A DNA stretch of 64,000 bases from Acinetobacter sp. Ver3. GTDB taxonomy: Bacteria; Pseudomonadota; Gammaproteobacteria; Pseudomonadales; Moraxellaceae. The position numbers were made by a program, and so were the translations under genes. The notes under the pieces are model-generated. The model was not told the origin of the DNA. It made no database searches and saw nothing but the letters and a program-made list of their open reading frames with translations. Shown piece by piece: positions 18,217-28,220 of this stretch. The first letter of the stretch is position 1. Each line of letters opens with the position of its first letter. The DNA lies in contig NZ_JFYL01000010.1 in the NCBI RefSeq assembly GCF_000632455.1, positions 1 to 64,000 of the forward strand. Reading direction: 5' to 3'.

Positions 18217-18222
18217 GAAGAA

Positions 18223-19236
18223 TTATGCTTCGATTGTTTGAACAGTAATTTTCTTTGCAGGATCAGCTTTACGACGAACTGCTGGTACTGGTTCGCCATA
18301 GTATTGACGATCAGCAAAATAACTTGAACGTACCATTGGTGCAGCCCAAATATTTTTAAAGCCTAATTTTTGCCCATGTGCTGTATAGCGTTCGAACTCT
18401 TCAGGTGTGACGAAGCGATCAATTGGTGCATGTTCTTTTGATGGTTGTAAATATTGACCAATCGTTACGTAGTCAACATCGTGTGCTTTAAGGTCATCAA
18501 GAAGTGCGAGAACTTCTTCTTCAGTTTCGCCAATACCTACCATCAAGCCACATTTAGTTGGAATATCTGGGCAGTATTCTTTAAACATTTTAAGAAGGTT
18601 TAAGGAATGTTGATAGTCTGAACCTGGACGCATTGCTTTGTATAAACGTGGTACGGTTTCAATGTTGTGGTTAAACACATCTGGAGGACATTCCGTCATG
18701 ATGCGTAATGCAACATCCATACGACCACGGAAATCAGGTACTAAAATTTCCAATAATGTATTAGGACTTAAAGCACGCGCTTCTTTAATACAATCAACAA
18801 AGTGTTGCGCTCCACCATCGAGTAGATCATCACGGTCTACAGATGTTATAACAGCGTATTTCAAACCTAAGTTTGCAATTGTCTCAGCCATGTGGCGCGG
18901 TTCATCTGGGTCTAATGCATTCGGACGACCATGTGCCACATCACAAAATGGGCAACGACGTGTACAAATGTCACCCATAATCATGAAAGTTGCTGTACCA
19001 CCACCAAAACATTCAGGAAGATTTGGACATGCAGCTTCTTCACACACTGTATGTAATTTTTGTTCACGTAAAGTTGATTTAATGCGTTGAACCTCTTCTG
19101 GTGCAGCCATTTTGACGCGAATCCAGTCTGGTTTACGAGGTGCTTCAACCGTAGGAATCACTTTTACAGGAATACGTGCAACTTTCTCAGCGCCACGAAG
19201 TTTTTCACCCTGTACTGGTTTACGGTTTTCTGACAT
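18223..19236 (-). CDS. lipA: Lipoyl synthase LipA
   Basis: A 337-residue radical-SAM enzyme that inserts two sulfurs into octanoyl groups of the E2 and H proteins. Both iron-sulfur sites are visible: the auxiliary cluster cysteines in [16 protein letters not shown] and the radical-SAM C-x3-C-x2-C in [13 protein letters not shown]. The C-terminal Arg-Ser-Ser-Tyr motif that supplies the Ser ligand is present ([12 protein letters not shown]). ATG 19236 is preferred; the frame has a GTG 15 bases upstream. No lipB beside it. Confidence 0.95.
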   Translation of the reverse strand: MSENRKPVQGEKLRGAEKVARIPVKVIPTVEAPRKPDWIRVKMAAPEEVQRIKSTLREQKLHTVCEEAACPNLPECFGGGTATFMIMGDICTRRCPFCDVAHGRPNALDPDEPRHMAETIANLGLKYAVITSVDRDDLLDGGAQHFVDCIKEARALSPNTLLEILVPDFRGRMDVALRIMTECPPDVFNHNIETVPRLYKAMRPGSDYQHSLNLLKMFKEYCPDIPTKCGLMVGIGETEEEVLALLDDLKAHDVDYVTIGQYLQPSKEHAPIDRFVTPEEFERYTAHGQKLGFKNIWAAPMVRSSYFADRQYYGEPVPAVRRKADPAKKITVQTIEA

Positions 19237-19446
19237 ATTCAACGATTCCACTAATGTGTGACGGGAGGAAATATTAAAAATAGGTCTCTTATTATAGCGA
19301 ATTTATGCATAAATTGGGCAAAAACGATATTCATAAAATAAATGTGGCTATCAAGCAATATATGGTATTGAAATACAGCAAATGTGCGCATTTTCAGTCA
19401 TAATATAAGTTAGATAAATGAAGAGATAATTGTATAGGAGCATTGA

Positions 19447-20862
19447 ATGCCGCGTAAGAAAGAGGTCGTGAGTGGAACCTTTGTCAAATATGATGCAGTC
19501 GTTTTAGGTTCAGGCCCTGCTGGTGAAGGTGCGGCAATGAAACTTGCCAAATCAGGCAAGCGCGTTGCAGTAGTTGATATGCGTGAACAACTTGGTGGTA
19601 ACTGTACTCATGTAGGAACTATTCCAAGTAAAGCTTTACGTCAAACGGTTTCTAGCATTATCCGTTATCAACGTGATCCAATGTTCCAAAAAGTGGGTGA
19701 TTGGAAACAATTCACCATGAAGCAAGTGCTTCGTAATGCGCATAAAGTGATCCAACAGCAAGTAGATACACACTCGCGTTTTTACGACCGCAACCGCATT
19801 GATATTTTCCACGGTCGTGCTTATATCCAAGATCAAAATACGGTGGTGATTTTCACGCCTGAAGGTGTGAAAGAAACGATTATTTTTAAACAGTTGGTGA
19901 TTGCGACAGGTAGTCGTCCATATCGTCCTTCAATTTTAGATTTCAATCACCCACGTGTGTTTGATTCTGACAAAATCTTAGATCTAGATTTTTCAATTCA
20001 AAAAATCATTATTTATGGCGCTGGTGTCATTGGCTGTGAATATGCATCTATCTTTATTGGCTTAGATCACAAAGTTGATTTGATTAATACTCAGCATAAA
20101 TTACTGAGCTATTTAGATGACGAAATTGCTGATGCATTGTCATATCACTTACGTGAACAAGGTGTATTGATTCGTCACAATGAGCAGATTGATCACTTAG
20201 AAACATTTGATGATCATGTGGTGTTGCATCTTGAAAGTGGCAAGAAAATTAAAGCTGATGCAATTCTATGGTGTAATGGTCGATCTGGTAATACAGATGG
20301 TCTTGGCTTGGAAAATGTTGGTATCAAACCAAACAGCCGTGGACAACTATCAGTGAACGAGCAGTATCAAACTGAAGTTGAAAACATTTATGCTGCGGGT
20401 GATGTGATTGGTTGGCCGTCTCTAGCTTCAGCTGCATATGACCAAGGTCGTTGTGCTGGCGCGATTATGAGCGGTGAACAAGGTATCCAACCCGTGGTTG
20501 ATATCCCTACTGGTATTTATACCATTCCAGAGATTTCATCAATTGGTAAAACTGAGCAGGAATTAACTGAAGAAAAAATTCCTTATGAAGTTGGTCAGGC
20601 GTCTTTCCGTCACCTCGCTCGTGCACAAATCACGGGTGATACAGTGGGTGAGTTAAAGATTTTATTCCATCGCGAAACCTTAGAAATTTTAGGTGTGCAT
20701 TGCTTCGGTAATAATGCTTCTGAAATTATCCATATTGGTCAAGCCGTGATGAATAGCCCGAACAACACCATCAAGTATTTTGTTGAGACAACGTTTAACT
20801 ACCCAACGATGGCTGAAGCTTATCGTGTAGCAACGTTAAACGGGATGAATCGTTTATTCTAA
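19447..20862 (+). CDS. sthA: Soluble pyridine nucleotide transhydrogenase SthA
   Basis: A 471-residue FAD flavoprotein that moves reducing equivalents between NADPH and NAD+. FAD motif [19 protein letters not shown]; the position of the redox disulfide reads [16 protein letters not shown], with only one Cys, as in SthA and unlike lipoamide dehydrogenase. NAD(P) motif [15 protein letters not shown]; second FAD motif [19 protein letters not shown]-terminal interface motif [23 protein letters not shown] precedes the ATG. Monocistronic, with a strong terminator after it. Confidence 0.95.
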   Translation: MPRKKEVVSGTFVKYDAVVLGSGPAGEGAAMKLAKSGKRVAVVDMREQLGGNCTHVGTIPSKALRQTVSSIIRYQRDPMFQKVGDWKQFTMKQVLRNAHKVIQQQVDTHSRFYDRNRIDIFHGRAYIQDQNTVVIFTPEGVKETIIFKQLVIATGSRPYRPSILDFNHPRVFDSDKILDLDFSIQKIIIYGAGVIGCEYASIFIGLDHKVDLINTQHKLLSYLDDEIADALSYHLREQGVLIRHNEQIDHLETFDDHVVLHLESGKKIKADAILWCNGRSGNTDGLGLENVGIKPNSRGQLSVNEQYQTEVENIYAAGDVIGWPSLASAAYDQGRCAGAIMSGEQGIQPVVDIPTGIYTIPEISSIGKTEQELTEEKIPYEVGQASFRHLARAQITGDTVGELKILFHRETLEILGVHCFGNNASEIIHIGQAVMNSPNNTIKYFVETTFNYPTMAEAYRVATLNGMNRLF

Positions 20863-20878
20863 GGCGACTTGATGATAA

Positions 20879-20912
20879 AAACTCGCAAGTTCAGGCTTGC
20901 GAGTTTTTTTAT
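20879..20912 (+). terminator. Terminator after sthA
   Basis: AAAACTCGCAAG and CTTGCGAGTTTT form a 12-bp stem with loop TTCAGG, followed by T. Confidence 0.85.
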
Positions 20913-20933
20913 TTTTGCATTTAAGTTTGATCT

Positions 20934-22139
20934 TTAAATCACAAAATACAATAAAGCTCCATAGCTAACAAAGCTCGCTAATAAAGAGATGATGACAGGG
21001 ATTTTTGATCTCAGTAAAAGAATGACAATGCCGATAAAAATAAAATCATAAATCGAATGTAGATGTTTTTCAGCCATTTGAGCAATTAAACAGAGTAATA
21101 ATCCGATGACCGCTGCATTAATAGCAGCGACGGCTGCTGCAATCTTTTTGTTTTTGACCCATTTTGACCAGTAAGGGAGCGTGCCGAAAATAAGCAGAAA
21201 TGAGGGCAGGAAAATTATACTGGTTGCAATCGCAGCGTTAAGTAAAGGCGATGCGGTAAATCCTAAATATGTGCCAACGTATCCTGCAAAGCTAAATAAA
21301 GGGCCTGGAATAAGTTGAGCAAATGCATAGCCTAAGTCAAATTGTTCCGCAGTGATGTGTTGAGTAAGCACAAAATCTTCATACATGAGTGGCAGGATGA
21401 TATGACCGCCTCCAAAAACCATTGAAGCAGTGTGATAAAAGCTTTCTAGATTGCTAAGCAAGCTTGATGAATAGATAAATTGCAGCGCAGGAAAAATAAT
21501 AAATAAAGCTATAAACAGGATGAGCCAGAGATAATGATACTTTTGATATGCCTGAGTTGTTTTGATGTGCGGTGATGGCTGAGATTTTCCTTTTTTTGTA
21601 AATGCTAAGCCAATGAATCCAGCCACTAAAATTAAGAAAATTTGACTATAGCTCCACTGCGCAAAATAAATAAAAAAAGCAGAACTCAGCATCAGGACAT
21701 ACTGCCAAATTTCAGTACAGAAGCTTTTGAACATTTGTAAAAAAGCCCAAATGACGACGGCTAATACAATCAAATGGATGACGTGAAACAGTTCAAGAGG
21801 TATATCGGAAAAAAAATATTGACCAAAAATAGCAAATGAAGTCATTAGAATGAAGGCAGGTAATGTAAATCCTAACCAAGCAATAAAGCCCCCCCAATAT
21901 CCTTTGGATAAATATCCTATCGATAATCCCACTTGACTACTTGTCGGACCTGGCAACAATTGTGCTAATGCGACCAATTGTCCATATTCATGAGAGCTTA
22001 ACCACTTGAGTTGATCAACAAAAGTGCGATGAAATAACACCAAATGCGCTGCAGGACCACCAAATGAAATACATCCTAATTTTAGAAAAATAAAAAAAAG
22101 TGTTGATAAGCTAACTTTAGGAAAAGTATCTGATTTCAT
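20934..22139 (-). CDS. chrA: Chromate transporter ChrA-type (CHR family)
   Basis: A 401-residue membrane protein formed of two homologous CHR halves (long-chain type). First half: LGCISFGGPAAHL and ALAQLLPGPTSSQVGLSIGY; second half: MVFGGGHIILPLMYEDFV and AFAQLIPGPLFSFAGYVGTY. CHR proteins export chromate, driven by the proton gradient; sulfate-related roles are known in some lineages. About ten helices predicted. Standalone gene; no chrB regulator nearby. Confidence 0.85.
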   Translation of the reverse strand: MKSDTFPKVSLSTLFFIFLKLGCISFGGPAAHLVLFHRTFVDQLKWLSSHEYGQLVALAQLLPGPTSSQVGLSIGYLSKGYWGGFIAWLGFTLPAFILMTSFAIFGQYFFSDIPLELFHVIHLIVLAVVIWAFLQMFKSFCTEIWQYVLMLSSAFFIYFAQWSYSQIFLILVAGFIGLAFTKKGKSQPSPHIKTTQAYQKYHYLWLILFIALFIIFPALQFIYSSSLLSNLESFYHTASMVFGGGHIILPLMYEDFVLTQHITAEQFDLGYAFAQLIPGPLFSFAGYVGTYLGFTASPLLNAAIATSIIFLPSFLLIFGTLPYWSKWVKNKKIAAAVAAINAAVIGLLLCLIAQMAEKHLHSIYDFIFIGIVILLLRSKIPVIISLLASFVSYGALLYFVI

Positions 22140-22221
22140 TTTGTAATCGTATGTTGTTTTTGAACTAAGTCTAATAGGGGATTATGACAGGTATTTGAAA
22201 TGAATGAAGAGTGATGAGGGT

Positions 22222-22249
22222 AAGCCTTATCTTGAAAATGATAAGGCTT
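22222..22249 (-). terminator. Hairpin after pirin gene
   Basis: AAGCCTTAT and ATAAGGCTT pair over a 10-base loop, 12 bases past the pirin stop. There is no T tract, so termination strength is uncertain. Confidence 0.5.
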
Positions 22250-22261
22250 GTGGATGTTAAA

Positions 22262-23125
22262 TTAAGCAAAATTTCCATTTCTGAAATCATCAAATGCTTG
22301 CACAATTTCTTCCTGAGTATTCATGACGAAAGGACCGTGGGCAACAATGGGTTCATTCAATGGTTCACCACTTAAGCAAAGAATTTTCGCCTTACGATGA
22401 GCAAATATTTCGACCTCTGTTGATTTTGGATCAAGATAAAGCGTTTGCATGGCTGTATAGATCTGACCATCAATCTCAACTTCTCCATCAAGGATGAAAA
22501 TCAGATGATTCCAGTTTGGCATAAGATTTAATGGAAGGTGTGCTCCATGATTAAGTCTAATGTCATAAACATTCATGTTGCTAAATGTTTGAGCTGGGCC
22601 TTGATAAACAGTTGAGCCAATTTGATATTGACCAGCAATAACACGAATCTTGGTTTGCTCATCGTGAGATAAAACTTCAGGAATATTTTGCTCAGTCAAT
22701 TCCTGATATCTTGGCTCAGTCATCTTTGCATGCTGTGGTAGATTTACCCAAAGTTGAACCATATCCAGAACTCCGCCAGTTGTTGCAAAAGCTTCTGAAT
22801 GGTGTTCTTCATGCAAAATACCTTTACCTGCGGTCATCCATTGCACTTCGTTTGGACCAATTTTGCCATGATTGCCTTTTGAGTCACGATGCTCTAATTC
22901 GCCGTCATAGACAATCGTCACCGTTTCAAAGCCACGGTGAGGGTGTAAACCAACACCGCGTTGGTGATGACTTGGAGAAAATCGATATTGACCTGTATAA
23001 CCCATTACCAAGAACGGGCTAGTATGATTTCCTATTTCATGCATGGGTAACATGGAGTTTGTTGGAAAACCATCACCCACCCATGTGCTTCGATCGCTGG
23101 TATAAACTTTCTGAACGTGTGTCAT
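22262..23125 (-). CDS. Pirin-family protein
   Basis: A 287-residue bicupin. The N-terminal cupin holds the metal-binding set LHPHRGFETVTIVYDGELEHRD with two His, a downstream His, and ILHEEHHS with the acidic ligand. Pirins bind iron; bacterial members show quercetinase activity or act as redox-linked regulators. GAGGAA 8 bases before the ATG. Divergent from a LysR gene with a 100-base shared control region, a common arrangement in which the LysR protein controls the pirin gene. Confidence 0.85.
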   Translation of the reverse strand: MTHVQKVYTSDRSTWVGDGFPTNSMLPMHEIGNHTSPFLVMGYTGQYRFSPSHHQRGVGLHPHRGFETVTIVYDGELEHRDSKGNHGKIGPNEVQWMTAGKGILHEEHHSEAFATTGGVLDMVQLWVNLPQHAKMTEPRYQELTEQNIPEVLSHDEQTKIRVIAGQYQIGSTVYQGPAQTFSNMNVYDIRLNHGAHLPLNLMPNWNHLIFILDGEVEIDGQIYTAMQTLYLDPKSTEVEIFAHRKAKILCLSGEPLNEPIVAHGPFVMNTQEEIVQAFDDFRNGNFA

Positions 23126-23225
23126 TTTGTATTCCTCTATATATCGTTCTAATCATGATATTGAGGTATATTGATGAGATTACAGGGCGATTCTCTCAAC
23201 AGATAATTCCAAAAATGAAACAATT

Positions 23226-24152
23226 ATGCAAAATTTAAATGATTACTACTATTTTGTGCAGGTCGTTAAATATCAAGGTTTTACTAAAGCAAGTGAAGCT
23301 TTAGGTATTACAAAATCTAAGTTATCTCGTCATATTTCAGATTTAGAAAACCGTTTACACGTAAGATTATTGCAACGAAATACACGAAAGTTTGCCGTAA
23401 CCGCAGTTGGTCAAGAATTTTTTGAATATTGTATTAAGATTTTGGATCAAGTGGAGGCGGCAGAAAATTTTGTAGAGCAAAGTTTGTCGAGCGAGCCTTC
23501 AGGTTTAATTCGAATCTCGTGCCCAATTGGTTTGGTTGAGTTTCCGTTGGGGAATATGATTGCTAAATTCATGCAACATTACCCACGTGTTCAAGTTCAT
23601 CTGGTCGCAACAAATCGTAAAATTGATCTCATAGAAGAGGGGATTGATTTGGCTGTTAGGGTGAGAAATTTACCACTTGAAGATAGCGACTTGATTGTAC
23701 GAGAGCTTGATGCTTGGCAACATGTGTTAGTGGCAACGCCTGAATTAATTCAACAGATTCATGAGCCTATCCATTTGGATAACCTTGCACAACTTCCGAG
23801 TATAGGTTTTCATGTCCCAAAATCGATTTGGAGATTTCAATCCAAATTTGACACAGTTAATCAGTTTCAAGAAGTAGAATTCTTTCCAAGACTCAAAACT
23901 GATAATTTTGCTGCCATGAAATCTGCAGTGTTGAATAGTGTTGGAATAGCATCATTACCTAGAGTGTTTGTTTATGAAGAGCTTAATCAAGGCACTCTTG
24001 TAGAATTAGTCCCTGAATGGGAGTTACCACGTGGCGTTATTCATGTTGCCTATACATCACGACAAGGCATGATGCCTGCCGTGAGATGTTTATTAGATTA
24101 TTTGATTGAGGAATTTAAAAAACTGAGCTGTCAAAACCATAAAATTATATAA
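23226..24152 (+). CDS. LysR-family regulator divergent from pirin
   Basis: A 308-residue LysR regulator of the type often found next to pirin genes. N-terminal helix-turn-helix FTKASEALGITKSKLSRHIS; effector domain from LIRISCPIGLVEFPLG, with AVRVRNLPLEDSDLIVREL. By position it likely controls the pirin gene and itself. Its stop is only a base away from the end of the convergent microprotein gene. Confidence 0.85.
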   Translation: MQNLNDYYYFVQVVKYQGFTKASEALGITKSKLSRHISDLENRLHVRLLQRNTRKFAVTAVGQEFFEYCIKILDQVEAAENFVEQSLSSEPSGLIRISCPIGLVEFPLGNMIAKFMQHYPRVQVHLVATNRKIDLIEEGIDLAVRVRNLPLEDSDLIVRELDAWQHVLVATPELIQQIHEPIHLDNLAQLPSIGFHVPKSIWRFQSKFDTVNQFQEVEFFPRLKTDNFAAMKSAVLNSVGIASLPRVFVYEELNQGTLVELVPEWELPRGVIHVAYTSRQGMMPAVRCLLDYLIEEFKKLSCQNHKII

Positions 24153-24153
24153 A

Positions 24154-24288
24154 TTAATGTGCGCAAAAAGCTTGGTTAAAATATGTAAATAAATCAGGAG
24201 TGTTCATCCACAAAGCAATTGATAGACTAAGCAGAAGGATGACTCCGATGAATATGCTGATGTTGAGCAGATTGAAGCGATTAGTCAT
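24154..24288 (-). CDS. 44-residue membrane microprotein overlapping the MFS gene
   Basis: Begins ATG ACT AA, overlapping the last 8 bases of the MFS transporter gene in another frame, and runs 44 codons to TAA at 24154. The predicted protein has a basic, polar start (MTNRFNLLN), a single hydrophobic helix (ISIFIGVILLLSLSIALWM) and a polar tail ending FNQAFCAH. The upstream GAGGAGAATG gives a ribosome site inside the transporter gene. Start/stop overlap and membrane character suggest translational coupling with the transporter. I do not recognise a family. Confidence 0.6.
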   Translation of the reverse strand: MTNRFNLLNISIFIGVILLLSLSIALWMNTPDLFTYFNQAFCAH

Positions 24289-25495
24289 TGACGACATTCT
24301 CCTCATTAACAAATAAATGAATCAATACACCGAAGATACTGAGCGCAATACACATCATCCAAATAATATTGTAATTGCCTGTCATATCATGATTTAAGCC
24401 ACCCAACCATCCTCCAAAAAATGAACCGACTTGGTGAGTAAAAAATACAATTCCACTTAGCATGGTGAGATACTTAACCCCAAACATATTAGCAACAATA
24501 CCATTGGTAAGGGGAACTGTTGATAACCATAACAACCCCATAATGATGGCAAAACTATAAATCGTAAAGATCGAGAGTGGCAATGCGAGGAATAAAATGA
24601 TGGCGATGCCACGTAGTCCATATAACCACATGAGCAATTTAGGTTTGGAATATTTATCACCCAGCCAACCAGCAGTGTAAGTTCCAACAATATTAAATAG
24701 CCCAACCAAGGCTAAAAACATAGTACCAGTGGTGGTGCTAAAACCATGGTCAGTTAAATAACCCGGCAAATGAATGCCCAAAAATACGACCTGAAATCCA
24801 CAAACTAAAAATCCTAATGCCAACCAGATAAAAGGTTTGTGGTTTTTGGCAACTATGAGTATTTGTTTAAAACTTAAAGAAGGTTTAGCAATCGTATCAA
24901 CTGTTTGAGGCGCTTGATACATTGGAGCTTTTAGCATCCAAGCCAAGGGTACAATTAATGCAATTAAAATCGCTGTGATGAGTAGCGCCGATGACCAACC
25001 AAAATTTTGTAAGAGTAAAAGTGTGGTTGGCAACATAATAAATTGCCCAAAAGAGCCTGCTGCGCTGGCAATACCCATAGCCATACTACGTCGACTTGGG
25101 TGCGCTGCACGTCCGACAGCAGAGAGCAAAACAGAGAATGAAGTAGCTGATAAAGCCAAACCAATGATTAAACCTAGACTGAGATTGATGAGAAGCCCTG
25201 TTGAGCTAAATGCCATCATCACAAGTCCTATCGCGTATAAAGCGCCACCTACAGCAACGACTTTTTTACTCCCATATTTATCTGCTAGCGCTCCAGTAAA
25301 GGGTTGAACAGCACCCCATAATAAATTTTGAAAGGCAATTGCTAAACTAAAAACTTGATGATTCCAATTAAACTCATGACTCATTGGAACTAAATACAAG
25401 CCAAATCCATGTCTGACACCTAAGGAGAGTGCCAAAATAAAAGCACTCCCAATGAGCATAAAGATGAGGGGTTTTGAAAATTTGGTTTCTGACAT
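24281..25495 (-). CDS. MFS transporter (monocarboxylate/oxalate-formate type)
   Basis: A 404-residue major facilitator with 12 helices. N-terminal half: LSLGVRHGFGLYLVPMSHEF and ALADKYGSKKVVAVGG, the family A-motif between helices 2 and 3. Second half: GWLGDKYSKPKLLMWLYGLRG. The short, nearly cytoplasm-free architecture resembles the monocarboxylate/OFA group; the substrate is not known. ATG 25495 (MSETKF) is chosen because the upstream extension is polar and atypical. A 44-residue membrane protein overlaps its stop. Confidence 0.8.
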   Translation of the reverse strand: MSETKFSKPLIFMLIGSAFILALSLGVRHGFGLYLVPMSHEFNWNHQVFSLAIAFQNLLWGAVQPFTGALADKYGSKKVVAVGGALYAIGLVMMAFSSTGLLINLSLGLIIGLALSATSFSVLLSAVGRAAHPSRRSMAMGIASAAGSFGQFIMLPTTLLLLQNFGWSSALLITAILIALIVPLAWMLKAPMYQAPQTVDTIAKPSLSFKQILIVAKNHKPFIWLALGFLVCGFQVVFLGIHLPGYLTDHGFSTTTGTMFLALVGLFNIVGTYTAGWLGDKYSKPKLLMWLYGLRGIAIILFLALPLSIFTIYSFAIIMGLLWLSTVPLTNGIVANMFGVKYLTMLSGIVFFTHQVGSFFGGWLGGLNHDMTGNYNIIWMMCIALSIFGVLIHLFVNEENVVND

Positions 25496-25597
25496 GGTCA
25501 ATCCGCTTAGCATTTTTTGTAATTTTAAAAGATCAGTAGCATCATGACGACAGAATAAAAATTTATCAATCAATAAAATTTAGTTATTAGAATGAAT

Positions 25598-25618
25598 AAA
25601 GCGGCACTTGGCCGCTTT
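25598..25618 (-). terminator. Terminator after the first OmpW-like gene
   Basis: AAAGCGGC / GCCGCTTT stem with loop ACTTG, just past the stop at 25636 on the minus strand. Confidence 0.7.
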
Positions 25619-25635
25619 ATGAAGACTGATGGAAA

Positions 25636-26754
25636 TTAGAATCGATAACCAATACCGGCATATCCCAGAATCGGATTAATTTCGATATCTGATTTTGCAT
25701 TGATTAATTCACCAAGTTCAGCATCGTTTACTGTAATTGTTGTTTCACCTTTGAGATGCGCATAGGAAATTGACCCGACTGCAAACCAACGATCGTTGAA
25801 ATCATAAGTAAAACCGGCAGTAGCTACAGGGGCGAAAGCATCTTTAGCTTCGAGTTTAACTTTAGGATTCGCAGTACTTTCAATTCCATCAAGTGCTTTC
25901 CCTGCTTCACCTAATTTGATGTTCGCAATTTTATGACCTGCAGCGACTAGATCAGCTTCAAGGTTGGAGTTCATTTCCAATTCATTGAAGTATGCATACA
26001 TCAAACCAAGTCCTACATATGGTCTAAATTTATTTACGCCTGTTTTGCCAAAATGATATTGGAATTCGAATGCTGGCGTCCATGCACGAGCTTCTGCAAC
26101 CTTACCATGACCTGATAAATCAGTAATGAAGATGTCATCTTTTAAAGGCAAATCGTTTAGAATTGCACCAATCCCTGTCGGGGTAGCGATGCCTGAAAGT
26201 GGAGCATAAATTTGTCCTTTCCCCTGAATGTCGACTTTAGGTGGAATTCCAGCTTTCACTTCAAATGAAATATTGTCGGTGAAAAAATAGTTGGTCATGA
26301 TTCCGAGTGTTGTGACATCATCTGCTTCAAGTCCAGTGCCTTTAGCTTCCCAGTTGTTTAATCCGTTGATTACTGCTTCACCAGAGGTATTTTCACGTAA
26401 ATAGGTCTTGCCATCTTCTTTGTAGCTAATGAGATTTAAAACATCTGCAGCTACAGCAGTTTCGAGTAATTGCTTTTTAATTGCAGTTCCAGGAACGCTA
26501 TCGTCAATGGCATTCAATACAGAATCGACTTGCACATTTCCAACCTTCGTTTTTTCACCCTCAGCTACAGCAGTGTTAATATTAATTGGTTGAGCTTTAC
26601 CCTGAGGCATTACATGTAATGCACCCACTGACACAGAAAAACGTTTAAAGCCGTCGCCATCTTTTAAACTAAAATAAGGTGAATCTGCATAACTGAAGAC
26701 TGGAAAACTTAACGCACTGATAGATGCAACTAAGTAAGCTAGTTTTTTTTTCAT
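25636..26754 (-). CDS. Long OmpW-family outer membrane protein, copy 1
   Basis: A 372-residue protein with signal peptide MKKKLAYLVASISALS ending SYA. OmpW-type features: GFKRFSVSVGALHVMPQGKA at the N-terminus, NISFEVKAGIPPKVDIQGKG, FRPYVGLGLMYAYFNELE, FTYDFNDRWFAVGSISYAHL, and a C-terminal GYAGIGYRF ending in Phe, the outer-membrane insertion signal. OmpW is normally about 210 residues; this is far longer because of inserted segments (around residues 40-120 and 250-300). GGAG 8 bases before ATG 26754 supports the start over a non-secreted upstream extension. One of three tandem paralogues. Confidence 0.85.
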   Translation of the reverse strand: MKKKLAYLVASISALSFPVFSYADSPYFSLKDGDGFKRFSVSVGALHVMPQGKAQPININTAVAEGEKTKVGNVQVDSVLNAIDDSVPGTAIKKQLLETAVAADVLNLISYKEDGKTYLRENTSGEAVINGLNNWEAKGTGLEADDVTTLGIMTNYFFTDNISFEVKAGIPPKVDIQGKGQIYAPLSGIATPTGIGAILNDLPLKDDIFITDLSGHGKVAEARAWTPAFEFQYHFGKTGVNKFRPYVGLGLMYAYFNELEMNSNLEADLVAAGHKIANIKLGEAGKALDGIESTANPKVKLEAKDAFAPVATAGFTYDFNDRWFAVGSISYAHLKGETTITVNDAELGELINAKSDIEINPILGYAGIGYRF

Positions 26755-26882
26755 TATGGAACTCCATGTCCAAAACTGTAAATTAAGAGTGATTATTTTT
26801 GTATTTTTATTATCAAATTTATTTTTAGACACATTGTAGTAATAATTTGCCAATTATGTTTGGTTTTTGTTTGATTACAAAA

Positions 26883-26902
26883 AAAGAGGCAATTGCCTCT
26901 TT
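26883..26902 (-). terminator. Terminator after the second OmpW-like gene
   Basis: Perfect palindrome AAAGAGGCAATTGCCTCTTT with an A tract before it on the plus strand (T tract on minus). Confidence 0.8.
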
Positions 26903-26916
26903 TCTTACTCTATGCG

Positions 26917-27987
26917 TTAGAAACGCATGCCAACCCCAGCATAGCCTAATATCGGGTTAATCTCGATATCAGCTTTTGAGTTGATCAACTCTTGTCCAGT
27001 ATTTTCATTGACGACTGTGATCTTCGTTTCATTCTGCAAGTGGGCGTAACTAATAGATGCTACTGCATACCATGTATCATTAAAGTCGTAGGTGAATCCA
27101 ACTGTTGCTATAGGCGCAAAAACATCAGTTGCTTCTAAATTAACTTTCATTTTTCCATTGGTATCTTTCTTATCAAGTGCTGCACCAGCATTTTGATTAA
27201 TAATATTTTGGATCATATGCCCAGCGGCGACTAAATCTTTTTCGATACCTGGATCCATTTTTAGCTCATTAAAATAAGCGTACATTAATCCAACGCCAAC
27301 GTAAGGGCGGAATTTATTAATTCCGGTTTCACCAAAACGATATTGTAATTCAAAAGCAGGGGTCCATGCTCTAGCTTCAGCAGCTTTTGAAGATTGTTCT
27401 AGATTAGTAATATGAATATTATTTTTGAGGTCTAAGTTCCCCGCAATTCCACCTAAGGGTGCTGCAGTAGCTGAGAATGGGGCTTTAATATTTCCAATAC
27501 CTTTAATATCCACTTTAGGTGGAATTCCACCTTTTATTTCCACAGATAAATTATCTGTAAAGTGATAACTGCTCATGATGCCAACTGTTGTAACTTTATC
27601 AGCCTCCAAGCCAGTATTCGGATTATCCCATTCAGCTAATCCATTAATATAGGATTTTCCACTAATAGCCCCTGAGACATTGCCTTGAAAAGCAGAAATT
27701 AATTTAACAATACCTTCTACTAAATAATTTGGTTTACGATCTGGGTCAAGGTTATCGATTACCGTGGAAGCATTAATGTCCCCAACTTTTGATTCATAAT
27801 TGTCATTTATGACTGTTTTTACATTAAAAGGTTGGGCCTTACCTTGTGGCATTACGTGTAATGCACCCACTGAAATTGAAAAGCGCTTAAAACCCTCATC
27901 AGAAAGGCTGAAATATCCTGACTCCGCATAACTCAGAGTAGATAAGAATGAACTTGCGAATAATGTAGGAACTAAAAACTTCTTCAT
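26917..27987 (-). CDS. Long OmpW-family outer membrane protein, copy 2
   Basis: A 356-residue paralogue of the flanking genes. Signal peptide MKKFLVPTLFASSFLSTLSYA; then GFKRFSISVGALHVMPQGKA, NLSVEIKGGIPPKVDIKG, FRPYVGVGLMYAYFNELK and a terminal GYAGVGMRF. OmpW-type 8-stranded barrels carry small hydrophobic compounds across the outer membrane; the cargo of these long versions is unknown. The leader GGACATGGAGT before the start is shared with copy 1. Separated from copy 3 by about 230 bases and followed by its own terminator, so each copy is its own unit. Confidence 0.85.
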   Translation of the reverse strand: MKKFLVPTLFASSFLSTLSYAESGYFSLSDEGFKRFSISVGALHVMPQGKAQPFNVKTVINDNYESKVGDINASTVIDNLDPDRKPNYLVEGIVKLISAFQGNVSGAISGKSYINGLAEWDNPNTGLEADKVTTVGIMSSYHFTDNLSVEIKGGIPPKVDIKGIGNIKAPFSATAAPLGGIAGNLDLKNNIHITNLEQSSKAAEARAWTPAFELQYRFGETGINKFRPYVGVGLMYAYFNELKMDPGIEKDLVAAGHMIQNIINQNAGAALDKKDTNGKMKVNLEATDVFAPIATVGFTYDFNDTWYAVASISYAHLQNETKITVVNENTGQELINSKADIEINPILGYAGVGMRF

Positions 27988-28220
27988 TGTTTGAAGGACT
28001 CCATGTCCAATTTTTAGTTCATTTTATATTCATTAAATCATCTAAATGCAAAGCAGTTTGTTCACTTGAAATCAAATTTATTATCCTAATTTACAATTGT
28101 TAAATTATTGAAAAATATGATATAAGTTGGATTTTAAAGTGTGTATTAATTGTCTTATTTTTTCTTTATTTGTGATGGGTTGGGCATATTGGGGTGTGAC
28201 TTCAATATGCCTCAAGTGTT

